A stretch of 49,243 bases of DNA from Mycobacterium scrofulaceum (GTDB lineage: Bacteria; Actinomycetota; Actinomycetes; Mycobacteriales; Mycobacteriaceae). The position numbers were made by a program, and so were the translations under genes. The stretch lies in assembly GCF_002086735.1 (NCBI RefSeq), contig NZ_MVIJ01000044.1, positions 1-49,243 on the forward strand. Reading direction: 5' to 3'. Shown piece after piece: positions 23,912 through 30,097 of this stretch. The notes under the pieces were generated by a model. That model saw only the letters and a list, made by a program, of their open reading frames with translations. It did not search any database and had not been told where the DNA came from. Positions within the stretch are counted from its first letter, which is position 1. Each line of letters opens with the position of its first letter.

Positions 23912-24265
23912 TTGGAATTTAACCCACCCGTCCCGTTGAGCATCACTGCGCGCAAGACGTGGGACAGGCACGCCCAGCGCATTTACTCCGAGGGCCGCTG
24001 GCCCATCGTCAACCAGGACATGCTTGTCGTCTTCTGCCAAACGCTGGAACTCTACGAGCAGTGCAAGGCGGAGATCGACGCCCATGGCGTACTGGTCCAG
24101 GGTCGCACGACCAGGGAGCTTGTCCGCAACCCAGCACTGACGCCGCTTAACCAAGCTCGAGCCTCGTTGGTCCACTTGGCCCGTGCCGTTCCACTCGTGG
24201 ACCCAAAGCCCGCCCACGAAAGCGCAGCTTTCGATGCCTATCTCGATGAATTGCTGGCCGAATGA
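23912..24265 (+). CDS. Phage terminase small subunit, P27 family
   Basis: 117 aa from TTG 23912; no other in-frame start fits, and the ribosome binding site is weak. The entry PPVPLSITARKTWDRHAQRIYSEG, the DMLVVFCQTLELYEQCKAEI helix, RTTRELVRNPALTPLNQA and a C-terminal ARAVPL helix match the P27-type small terminase, with the expected length. Small terminases recognise the packaging site and recruit the large subunit. No large subunit is encoded here, so this protein would direct a helper's packaging motor to the element's DNA, as known for SaPI-type satellites. Overlaps the next gene by 4 bp. Confidence 0.85.
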   Translation: MEFNPPVPLSITARKTWDRHAQRIYSEGRWPIVNQDMLVVFCQTLELYEQCKAEIDAHGVLVQGRTTRELVRNPALTPLNQARASLVHLARAVPLVDPKPAHESAAFDAYLDELLAE

Positions 24266-24600
24266 GCGCCGCTGTCGCCCACCGCGCAGCCGCTATCCGT
24301 CACTATCTCGCGGGCTTGAGCGCGGACCCTGTTGACGCACGCCGCTACAGCCTTGCCGCATCACGTTGGGAGGCGCTCCGCCGGGCGATGCTCCGTGGCG
24401 ACACGACGCCCGGTGATTCCGACCGTTACCACGAATTGTCTAGCGTCCTTAGAGCGCTTACGAGAAAGCTGGGCTTGCCGGCCGTCTCGGTTGGTTCCGG
24501 CGACGCAATTCCGGGTCTCACGGACGCCCGGGGCTTTTTGCCCGGTGACCCGGAACGGATCTTCTGCGATTCGTGGCGAGAGGCGGCCCGGGACTGGTGA
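24262..24600 (+). CDS. Element protein of unknown function
   Basis: 112 aa; the start ATGA overlaps the terminase stop, so translation is coupled. Mostly helical and charged (ASRWEALRRAMLRG, RYHELSSVLRALTRKLG), ending in WREAARDW. No family recognised. Its place between the small terminase and the capsid gene suggests a packaging or assembly role, by position only. Confidence 0.65.
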   Translation: MSAAVAHRAAAIRHYLAGLSADPVDARRYSLAASRWEALRRAMLRGDTTPGDSDRYHELSSVLRALTRKLGLPAVSVGSGDAIPGLTDARGFLPGDPERIFCDSWREAARDW

Positions 24601-24670
24601 ACATTTCCTCCGGGTGTGTCCGCCCTACCCCATCACGTAAATGTCGCTCCGTTGATCTGAGAGGCCATTG

Positions 24671-24952
24671 ATGACCATTACGGTTAGCCCGATACAGGCT
24701 GCCGAAGCCCTGGCCGACATGGTTTGGGATGTTGTCGGCAACCATCCCGACGCGCCTGATAAAAATACGTTGCGGACGGCTGCCGGGCGCTGCCTTGTCG
24801 CCTCCTGGCGCACACCCCGCGTCCCCCATGTGGAGCTGGCGCGGACCCTGGCCTACGCGGCTTTAGCGTGGGCCGACGGGGTACCTAACTCTGTAGAGGC
24901 GTTGCGAGTCGCTAGCCGCGATTACGAGCAGCGCCGTATCCGAAGAACTTAA
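24671..24952 (+). CDS. Element protein of unknown function
   Basis: 93 aa from ATG 24671, with GAGAGG eight bases upstream; a TTG at 24668 is the alternative. Helical and Ala-rich (IQAAEALADMVWDVVG, VELARTLAYAALAWADG) with a basic C-terminus (YEQRRIRRT). No family recognised. Lies between packaging and capsid genes. Confidence 0.65.
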   Translation: MTITVSPIQAAEALADMVWDVVGNHPDAPDKNTLRTAAGRCLVASWRTPRVPHVELARTLAYAALAWADGVPNSVEALRVASRDYEQRRIRRT

Positions 24953-24970
24953 CCGACAGTTCTGTCGGTT
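24951..24970. terminator. Perfect 9-bp inverted repeat after the preceding gene
   Basis: AACCGACAG-tt-CTGTCGGTT starts inside the stop codon of the 93-aa gene. It could fold as an RNA hairpin (8-bp stem, 4-base loop) ending that transcript, or be a protein site. No U-tract follows, as is common in mycobacteria. Confidence 0.45.
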
Positions 24971-25064
24971 CGGCTTGGCTCTTTAGCCGCTCGCCGCTTA
25001 TATGCCGCTCCGTTGGACCCGCCTCTATAACCCCGCGATCCGCTGGAAGACTAAGCCAAGATAA

Positions 25065-25158
25065 GTGCCTTAATGGCACGCCCGTCCCGCACGGCACGCG
25101 CCGCTTTGCTTCGGTAAACCCGCATCGTGTCGGGCCGCACAGTTAGTTAATCACTAAC
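25065..25158 (+). promoter_or_regulatory. Structured leader of the capsid gene
   Basis: Two small inverted repeats lie in the 230-bp gap before the capsid gene: GTGCC-ttaat-GGCAC (25065-25079) and GTTAGT-taatc-ACTAAC (25142-25158). The second ends 24 bp before ATG 25183. They may regulate capsid expression, by helper-protein binding or RNA folding; no promoter stands out. Confidence 0.35.
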
Positions 25159-25182
25159 CCACAATTGAAAGAAAACAGAATA

Positions 25183-26487
25183 ATGAGCCTAAATAAAGCT
25201 CAATACGAGCACCGCTTAAAGACCCTGAAGTCATGGGGGCGCGAACTTGGCGTTAAGACCAAGGCGATGCAAGAAAATCGTCTTGCCCCCAACCAGGTGG
25301 CCGAGGTGCAAGCCGAAGTGGCCGCTTGGATGGAAGAGAAAGCCACGCTTGACCAGGCCGCCAAGTCCTTTGGCAGTAATGCCGGTGTCGCCTTTGGCGG
25401 GGACATGGCCGCTCACGGTGGCGGTCTGAAGACTATCGGCGTGCCCCACGAGGGCGAACCGGTGTCGGAGCATTTCGACCAGCAGGGCCGCCGCATCACC
25501 ACTTTGGGCCGCGACGTTAACCCGTTCCGGATCGATGCGCACACCCTTGACCTGATGTCGCAATCTGTGAAAACCGGACACGCCTTTCAGGTCAAGCTAG
25601 TTGGGGACGGCATCACCACTAAGACCCCAAACTTCAACACCGTTGATTCTCTGCTACCGGCCGAACTTATGCCCGGTGTGGTCGAACGCATTCACGAGCC
25701 TCGGATTGCCGACCTCCTGCCGACCGTCACGTCTAGCACGCTGAATTACGAGTACATCTCGGATAACACATCGAGCAACACCGTTACGGGTATTACGGGC
25801 GAGGGCGTTGCCGCTCCCGATGCGGTGTTGTCGTTCGGGGAGACCACTTTGGCGGCGCAGGCAATCAAATGCACCTTCGGGGCGTCATATGAAACCCTTA
25901 GCGACAGGCCCAGCCTATTGGGATATCTGACCGCTGAAGTTTTCAAGCAGTTCTCCGACGAAGAGAACAGCCTTTTGCTGAACGGCACTTCCGGTATTGT
26001 CGGGTTGACCCAAACCTCCGGTATTACCACGGTCGCGGTTCCGGGGACTCTGCCGACGGGCGCGAACACATTCGACTATGTCATCGCCACCATTGACGCA
26101 ATGCGGGTTTCTAAGTCGCTGGCGGTGGCCGATAAGGCATTTGTGCACCCCGCGACTTTCCACGCTCTCGTTGCGCAGAATAAGGACACGCTGGGCCGCT
26201 GGCTGTCCACTCCGGACCCGACGACCGCAATCATGGAGCAGATATTCGGAGTCAAGATTTATTTGTCGACCCAAGTGACTGCTGGCGAAATGGTCTTCAT
26301 CGATACTGACCGTTTTGGGTTCGTGATCCTGCGTGAGGGTCTGCGGCTGCTGTCTCCCGGTTACAACGCCAGCGACTTCAGCGAGTTCTTGCAACGCTGG
26401 GCGGTTATCGAGCGGCTGAACCTGGCCGTGGTCCGACCGACTGCGGTAGGGCTTCTTACCGGGTTGCCGTCGTCGTTCGCGGTCTAA
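25183..26487 (+). CDS. HK97-fold major capsid protein
   Basis: 434 aa from ATG 25183 (GAAAGA upstream). Residues about 1-75 form a charged helical segment (YEHRLKTLKSWGREL ... AEVAAWMEEKATLDQA), like the delta/scaffold part of HK97-type precursors. The rest has the HK97 features: an LLPAELMPGVVERIHEPRI N-arm region, an E-loop region and a C-terminal domain with DAMRVSKS, the FVHPATFHAL helix, LGRWL, FGVKIYLSTQV, VFIDTDRFGFVILR and a final VIERLNLAVVRP strand. It forms the capsid shell. No prohead protease gene is nearby, so cleavage of the N-terminal part would depend on a helper or not occur. Confidence 0.93.
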   Translation: MSLNKAQYEHRLKTLKSWGRELGVKTKAMQENRLAPNQVAEVQAEVAAWMEEKATLDQAAKSFGSNAGVAFGGDMAAHGGGLKTIGVPHEGEPVSEHFDQQGRRITTLGRDVNPFRIDAHTLDLMSQSVKTGHAFQVKLVGDGITTKTPNFNTVDSLLPAELMPGVVERIHEPRIADLLPTVTSSTLNYEYISDNTSSNTVTGITGEGVAAPDAVLSFGETTLAAQAIKCTFGASYETLSDRPSLLGYLTAEVFKQFSDEENSLLLNGTSGIVGLTQTSGITTVAVPGTLPTGANTFDYVIATIDAMRVSKSLAVADKAFVHPATFHALVAQNKDTLGRWLSTPDPTTAIMEQIFGVKIYLSTQVTAGEMVFIDTDRFGFVILREGLRLLSPGYNASDFSEFLQRWAVIERLNLAVVRPTAVGLLTGLPSSFAV

Positions 26488-26661
26488 TTGTTGGATATCG
26501 CACGGTCCGGGGAGTTTCCCGGTTATGTGAATCCACGGGACCGGGTGGTGGCCGCCGCGCTCGCTTTCCTTGAAGATGAGGATAGCGACGCTGAAGCGTG
26601 TCGAACGGATACGCGCGGCCGCCGCGTCCCACCCCCAGCACGCTTAGCCCTCAGCGGCTAA
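26488..26661 (+). CDS. Small frame after the capsid gene
   Basis: 56-57 aa from TTG 26488 or 26491, beginning at the base after the capsid stop and in the same frame. Begins LDIARSGEFPGYVNPRDRVVAAALAF, then an acidic EDEDSDAEA and a basic end. The perfect terminator-like hairpin 6 bp after its TAA suggests a true last gene of the operon. Read-through of the capsid stop would give a C-terminal extension, another possibility. No family recognised. Confidence 0.4.
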   Translation: MLDIARSGEFPGYVNPRDRVVAAALAFLEDEDSDAEACRTDTRGRRVPPPARLALSG

Positions 26662-26666
26662 CGGAG

Positions 26667-26686
26667 CTTTGCCCTTTTGGGCAAAG
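26667..26686 (+). terminator. Hairpin ending the capsid operon
   Basis: CTTTGCCC-tttt-GGGCAAAG is a perfect 8-bp stem with a 4-base loop, immediately after the last frame of the rightward operon. There is no clear U-tract after it. Confidence 0.6.
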
Positions 26687-26779
26687 GTGTCTGCTCCCGG
26701 GACTTGGAAACCTGGGGGCACGACTCTATTTCAACCAGTTGGATAAGTTGAACCGGGGTCGCCTCAGAAGGACACCGAA

Positions 26780-26832
26780 GCCGCAATGACGGGGCATCTT
26801 CCTTTTCTCGCCCCACTTGCAGTCGTTGCGGC
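26780..26832. repeat. Nested inverted repeat in the non-coding stretch
   Basis: Outer arms GCCGCAATGAC (26780-26790) and GTCGTTGCGGC (26822-26832) pair with one wobble/mismatch. They enclose inner arms GGGGC (26791-26795) and GCCCC (26810-26814) around a pyrimidine-rich loop. It could be a second terminator, a structured small RNA or a protein site such as a packaging signal. Confidence 0.45.
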
Positions 26833-27210
26833 ATTAGAGCCCCGGGGAGGCTGGATTTTTTGAAACAGGCATTTCATCCCCAGCCTTTCCCGGCTCTTTC
26901 CTCAAAAGTTTTCAAGCCTGCCGGTGCGCGCCTCTAGTGGCTGCTGCACGGCATCGCACGGGATCACCCTTGAGAGTCCCGTGCTGGGGGCCTCGGTCCG
27001 GGTCGGTTTTGGGTTGTGCCTCCGACCCGGGCCGGGCGTCCCTTCTAAAGTGTCCGCGCTGCGGATGGGTCCACGCGGCCTGCTCACCCGCGCGGACCGG
27101 GCCGGGGGTCGGGTTGTATCGCAGCGAATCGGAACCCGACCCCTTGGCCCAGCCCAATGCCGGTGTGTCGCATAGTCGTTCCCTTGGCTGCTTATGGCAG
27201 CCTTGAAGGA
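26833..27210. other. GC-rich stretch without a supported gene
   Basis: Begins with an AGCC...GGCT hairpin followed by ATTTTTT (26839-26862), a further terminator-like feature. From about 26930 to 27150 it is very GC-rich with repeated GGGCCGGG/CCCGGGCC blocks. One plus frame here contains KCPRCGWVHAAC, a zinc-ribbon-like fragment, but lacks a credible start. The composition changes sharply at about 27200, where the AT-richer cargo gene begins. Confidence 0.4.
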
Positions 27211-27963
27211 ATGCGCGGCATTACGGTGTGTGATGGTGGCGATTTGCGCCTGAGCAATATTCAAATCAACTTTAATGATGACGGTGTCGAATCCCCGTCG
27301 CCAACCGTGCATCTACGCACCGATACATGGCCCTATTGGCTGGCCGAGGCGGTAAGCGCCGCTGTCGACGCGGCGAAAACTTCAACAGAGATTCCGGCAG
27401 CGGTGGCTGCCAGTAATGACGACAAAATTGGGCGGCTGATGGTCCTCGAATTGCGTGCTTCCATGCGGGCGCTCACATCATCGGCTTTTGCCATCGACGC
27501 ATTCTATGCATCGGTTAAGGCGCGCTCACCAAAGCATCCGCAACAAGATATATGGCACCAAAACTCAACAGCACGATCGAAGCAAGTTGCGGAAACATTG
27601 CGCTATCATCTGAAGGTCGCAAAGAATGAGAGTGCCAAGGAGTTGCGCCGCCGGATTAAAGAGCTTTTTAAATATCGTGACTGGGCAGTGCATCCGGGAA
27701 GTAAGTTCCGGGAGCCCATTTATCGGGAAGATCTCGACGCTGCGGTGGATTGGCATTTCGTTGTATTCAGTGCGGCGAACGCACAAGGCGGCACGTATCT
27801 GGCCGTGAACACTTTAGATAATTTGGTTACTGTATTGAATCGCGGTTCGGAAGAATTGGTACAATTCAAGCCGCGTGCCCGTGAGGCAATGGACAAGATT
27901 CTGGACGTTTACGAATCGTCGGAACATCTTATACCGATCGTTCGTTCGGAACCTGGCGTTTAA
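27211..27963 (+). CDS. Candidate HEPN-fold cargo protein (possible RNase)
   Basis: 250 aa from ATG 27211; the frame is open to an ATG at 27157, but the composition shift favours the later start. I recognise no named family. All-helical features stand out: ELRASMRALTSSAFAIDAFYASVK, a basic KELRRRIKELFKYRDW segment and the motif RDWAVHP (about residues 156-162). R-x4-H after a basic helix is the signature of HEPN proteins, many of which are RNases in phage defence, abortive infection and toxin systems. The gene is AT-richer than the rest of the element, lies after the capsid terminator and next to the right boundary, the usual place for satellite cargo. Function is inferred. Confidence 0.6.
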   Translation: MRGITVCDGGDLRLSNIQINFNDDGVESPSPTVHLRTDTWPYWLAEAVSAAVDAAKTSTEIPAAVAASNDDKIGRLMVLELRASMRALTSSAFAIDAFYASVKARSPKHPQQDIWHQNSTARSKQVAETLRYHLKVAKNESAKELRRRIKELFKYRDWAVHPGSKFREPIYREDLDAAVDWHFVVFSAANAQGGTYLAVNTLDNLVTVLNRGSEELVQFKPRAREAMDKILDVYESSEHLIPIVRSEPGV

Positions 27964-27984
27964 GTCCCCCTGAGTTGGCGGCCG

Positions 27985-28134
27985 TCAAACTCGGTGCCCC
28001 TTTTGCGAACAGTTATGGCGTTCGTCTAGTAAGGCGTCCGCCACGTCGATTGACGGCAGTGGACCGCCCCGTTCGCGTGCCGCAAGGCGCAGCGCCGCAA
28101 TCAGTCTGAAGTCAATGGTGTCCCGGTCCCGCAT
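27985..28134 (-). CDS. Possible small protein
   Basis: 49 aa from ATG 28134 (a longer 72-aa form is open). The sequence DTIDFRLIAALRLAARERGGPLPSIDVADALLDERH is balanced and helical, unlike a shadow frame, but the ribosome binding site is weak. No family recognised. Confidence 0.4.
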   Translation of the reverse strand: MRDRDTIDFRLIAALRLAARERGGPLPSIDVADALLDERHNCSQKGHRV

Positions 28135-28227
28135 ACCGCCAGAGTCAAGCCGGGCCGGGGGGGTGACCCGCAAGTCACTCCTCGGCGGCGTCGGCCGCCT
28201 CAAGCAGCGCGGTAAGACCAGAGACGT

Positions 28228-28584
28228 TCACTGGGCACCACCCCCCGGAAGCTGGCTTTCGTCCCACGGGCAATAGGAAACGAGGGCCGCAGCGACCAAC
28301 CAGTCGGCCTGGGCTTTGTTGACATTGCCCTCCATAGCTTGCATAACGACATCGGTCGCCTGCACCGGGGTAATCCCATTGTTGTCAATGCCGTCACAGA
28401 CGCTGTGACCCATCTGGGTCAACTCCGAGTCGCTATGGCATATGAAAGACCCTTCACCGCAACCCATTTGATGCTGCTCTAGGATGCCGATGAATTGCGC
28501 ATCGCCAGGATCGGCGTGCGCAATCGACACCGAACAAAAGGCAGCAACGACTATTGGCGCGGTGACGAACACTACTGCACGCAT
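28228..28584 (-). CDS. Secreted DUF732-family protein carried by the element
   Basis: 118 aa from ATG 28584 with a strong AGGAG upstream. Residues 1-24 are a Sec signal peptide ending SIAHADP. The mature part DAQFIGILEQHQMGC ... GHSVCDGIDNNGITPVQATDVVMQAM ... DWLVAAALVSYCP has the DUF732 pattern with conserved Cys. DUF732 proteins are small exported mycobacterial proteins of unknown function, normally chromosomal. Carriage on this element suggests lysogenic conversion of the cell envelope. Two host DUF732 genes lie just beyond the right boundary. It reads leftward, downstream of the membrane-protein gene. Confidence 0.85.
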   Translation of the reverse strand: MRAVVFVTAPIVVAAFCSVSIAHADPGDAQFIGILEQHQMGCGEGSFICHSDSELTQMGHSVCDGIDNNGITPVQATDVVMQAMEGNVNKAQADWLVAAALVSYCPWDESQLPGGGAQ

Positions 28585-28749
28585 GCTCCAACTCCTCGTC
28601 TGATGCGTGTGACGGTTGCCCGAGTTCGTCGATGGAAGCGGTATGCGATTCCGCAGTCATCTTAACGCCGGAATTGTGAGATTCACCCTGCGAATTCGCT
28701 GGCTAAATTGCATGAGGTGCTGCGTTTGTGGGCGTAGGGGCCGCCGACT

Positions 28750-29070
28750 TTACTTGAATAGCTCGGGGTGTTCCCGCATCAGCCGGATTTGTGCTTGTGC
28801 CACTTCCGCTTCCGCTGCCGCTGCCGCCGCCTCTGCGGCCGCCGCGTCGGCGCTTGCCTTGGCCGCCAGGTATTCCCGGTAGGTGCGCTGGACTTCCTGC
28901 CATTGGGCCTCACGCTGCTGTGCGTACCGGCTGACCCCGGTGACGATGCCGTAGGCCAGCAGCGCCCAGGCGGCGAGCAGCCCGACCCACCAGGTACCCG
29001 TCAATGCGGTCACGATGGCCCACAGGAGCAGGGACAGGAAACCAAGCCAGATGGCGCGCAACGCAAGCAT
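28750..29070 (-). CDS. Two-helix membrane protein with Ala-rich coiled coil
   Basis: 106 aa from ATG 29070 (GTG 29079, in frame, is an alternative; GGAGAGG lies upstream). Two transmembrane helices (IWLGFLSLLLWAIVTALTG and WWVGLLAAWALLAYGIVTGV) are followed by a charged helix QQREAQWQEVQRTYREYL and an Ala/Glu-rich coiled-coil tail. No family recognised; small two-helix membrane proteins encoded near prophage ends are often superinfection-exclusion factors, which is only a suggestion here. It is the first gene inside the right boundary, 185 bp from the truncated tRNA, so the old tRNA promoter could drive it. Confidence 0.65.
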   Translation of the reverse strand: MLALRAIWLGFLSLLLWAIVTALTGTWWVGLLAAWALLAYGIVTGVSRYAQQREAQWQEVQRTYREYLAAKASADAAAAEAAAAAAEAEVAQAQIRLMREHPELFK

Positions 29071-29254
29071 TTTCGTCACCCGCCTCTCCAGCAAACTACA
29101 TTTTCGGCAAAGTGTGCGTTCGTACCGCAATGGTACCGCAGCATCCGCCAACGGCACCGAGAGCCAGCACGAACCGCCCACCATAAAATACCAGTTCAAA
29201 GGCTGTTTCTTATTGCCGCTTCTCAACGACCCATAATCGCCAATTGCGAAATGT

Positions 29255-29299
29255 ACGGATTATGAGTCCGCGGCTCTAACCAACTGAGCTACCGCCCCT
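29255..29299 (-). pseudogene. Right attachment repeat: orphaned 5' half of the tRNA gene
   Basis: The 45-bp copy of 19000-19044. On the minus strand it starts with the acceptor strand GGGGCGG and runs through the D-arm and anticodon loop, then breaks into element sequence. It cannot form a tRNA. It still has the original chromosomal upstream region (29300 onward), so transcription may enter the element from here. Confidence 0.9.
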
Positions 29300-29339
29300 G
29301 GAATGTTCAGTAGGAAACGGTAGCCCAACCGCACGGACC

Positions 29340-29376
29340 GAGCCCAGCGCGCTCCCCGAAGAGGCGCGCCGGGCTC
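29340..29376. terminator. Strong hairpin between DUF732 gene and truncated tRNA
   Basis: Arms GAGCCCAGCGCGC (29340-29352) and GCGCGCCGGGCTC (29364-29376) pair over 13 bp with one mismatch. It starts 10 bp after the DUF732 stop (29386) on the minus strand and likely ends that transcript, insulating the tRNA locus from read-through. Confidence 0.65.
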
Positions 29377-29385
29377 GGCGGGGTG

Positions 29386-29829
29386 TCAGACCGGCGCGGG
29401 CTGCCCGGGAACTTGCCGTGCAGCTTGGTCCTTGAGTCGGGGGATCAAATCCGGCGCGTACACGTAGATCGCCGACTCGACCTCCCACTCGGCCTGCTTC
29501 TGAGACATCGGGGTGGTCCTGGTGATCATGTTGACCAACTCCTGGGCCTCCCCGAACGGGTTCGGGGAGGACCGCACCTGACTGGCGAACCACCGCCCCT
29601 CGGCGGCCTCGCTGCAATCGTTGAAATCGGCGTTGTGCACCATCTTGTTCTGCGCCAGCAGCTTGATGTACTGATCGTCCGCCGGGCTCATGTTGCACGA
29701 CGCCGACGCGTGCGGCGCCGACAGGACGGCACCACCGAACATCGTGGCCCCCAGCACGACGGAGGCGGCCCCCGCCGCCAGCCCTTGCGCGCGCGATCCT
29801 GTGATCGTCACCTTTCCAGACCCCCTCAT
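29386..29829 (-). CDS. Secreted DUF732-family protein (tandem copy 1)
   Basis: 147 aa from ATG 29829. A signal peptide with basic start (MRGSGKVTITGSRAQG) ends in SAPHASAS. The mature protein begins CNMSPADDQYIKLLAQNKM and has a second Cys in FNDCSEAAEGRWFA, then PNPFGEAQELVNMI and a terminal ESAIYVYAPDLIP helix. This is the DUF732 fold. It is a close paralog of the next gene, with most mature residues the same, so it comes from a tandem duplication. Function unknown; exported. Confidence 0.85.
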   Translation of the reverse strand: MRGSGKVTITGSRAQGLAAGAASVVLGATMFGGAVLSAPHASASCNMSPADDQYIKLLAQNKMVHNADFNDCSEAAEGRWFASQVRSSPNPFGEAQELVNMITRTTPMSQKQAEWEVESAIYVYAPDLIPRLKDQAARQVPGQPAPV

Positions 29830-30097
29830 CACGGAATTTGCTGATTTCTCTTTCGCGCTGCACATCGGGTACCACCGGCGAGAAGTACAGCAAACGAGCA
29901 GCGGTTCGAATACTGGATGAACGGCTGTTTGCCAAAGCCTCAGTGCGCGTAAACGACGCAGGTCGCTTCCAGCAGTGGATCGATCGATAGTTGGCGCCGA
30001 CGGGCAACCGCATGCGTGGCGACGAACAGGACGCCCCCGTTACTAGGGGTGTGCTGCCTCGGTTAGCTGGTACCGCCGTGCGTGGAGCGGGCGGCCC

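Larger units (their letters stand above)
19000..29299. mobile_element. Integrated phage-satellite-like element (about 10.3 kb)
   Basis: Bounded by a perfect 45-bp direct repeat in a tRNA gene. Order: integrase (minus), two excisionase-type HTH genes, DUF3631 ATPase with iteron-like boxes on both sides, small unknown genes, gp10-like protein, small terminase, two unknown genes, major capsid protein, terminator, candidate HEPN cargo, then minus-strand DUF732 and membrane-protein genes. No portal, large terminase, prohead protease, tail, lysis or clear repressor gene is visible, so it cannot make particles alone and would need a helper phage. Size and gene set recall phiRv1/phiRv2 of M. tuberculosis. 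From memory, H37Rv has integrase/excisionase remnants (Rv2309c, Rv2310) at the corresponding place, which would make this tRNA a recurring insertion site. Confidence 0.9.

Noticed and set aside
23650..23922. 90-aa plus-strand frame in the element
   Set aside because: It is the complement of the minus-strand small gene, whose composition (GDTVEWTDEHGRTRSG) is far more natural, and it overlaps the start of the small terminase.
26937..27206. 89-aa frame with a zinc-ribbon-like KCPRCGWVH
   Set aside because: Only one Cys pair, a Pro/Arg/Gly-rich context and no credible ribosome binding site; kept only as a note on the non-coding block.
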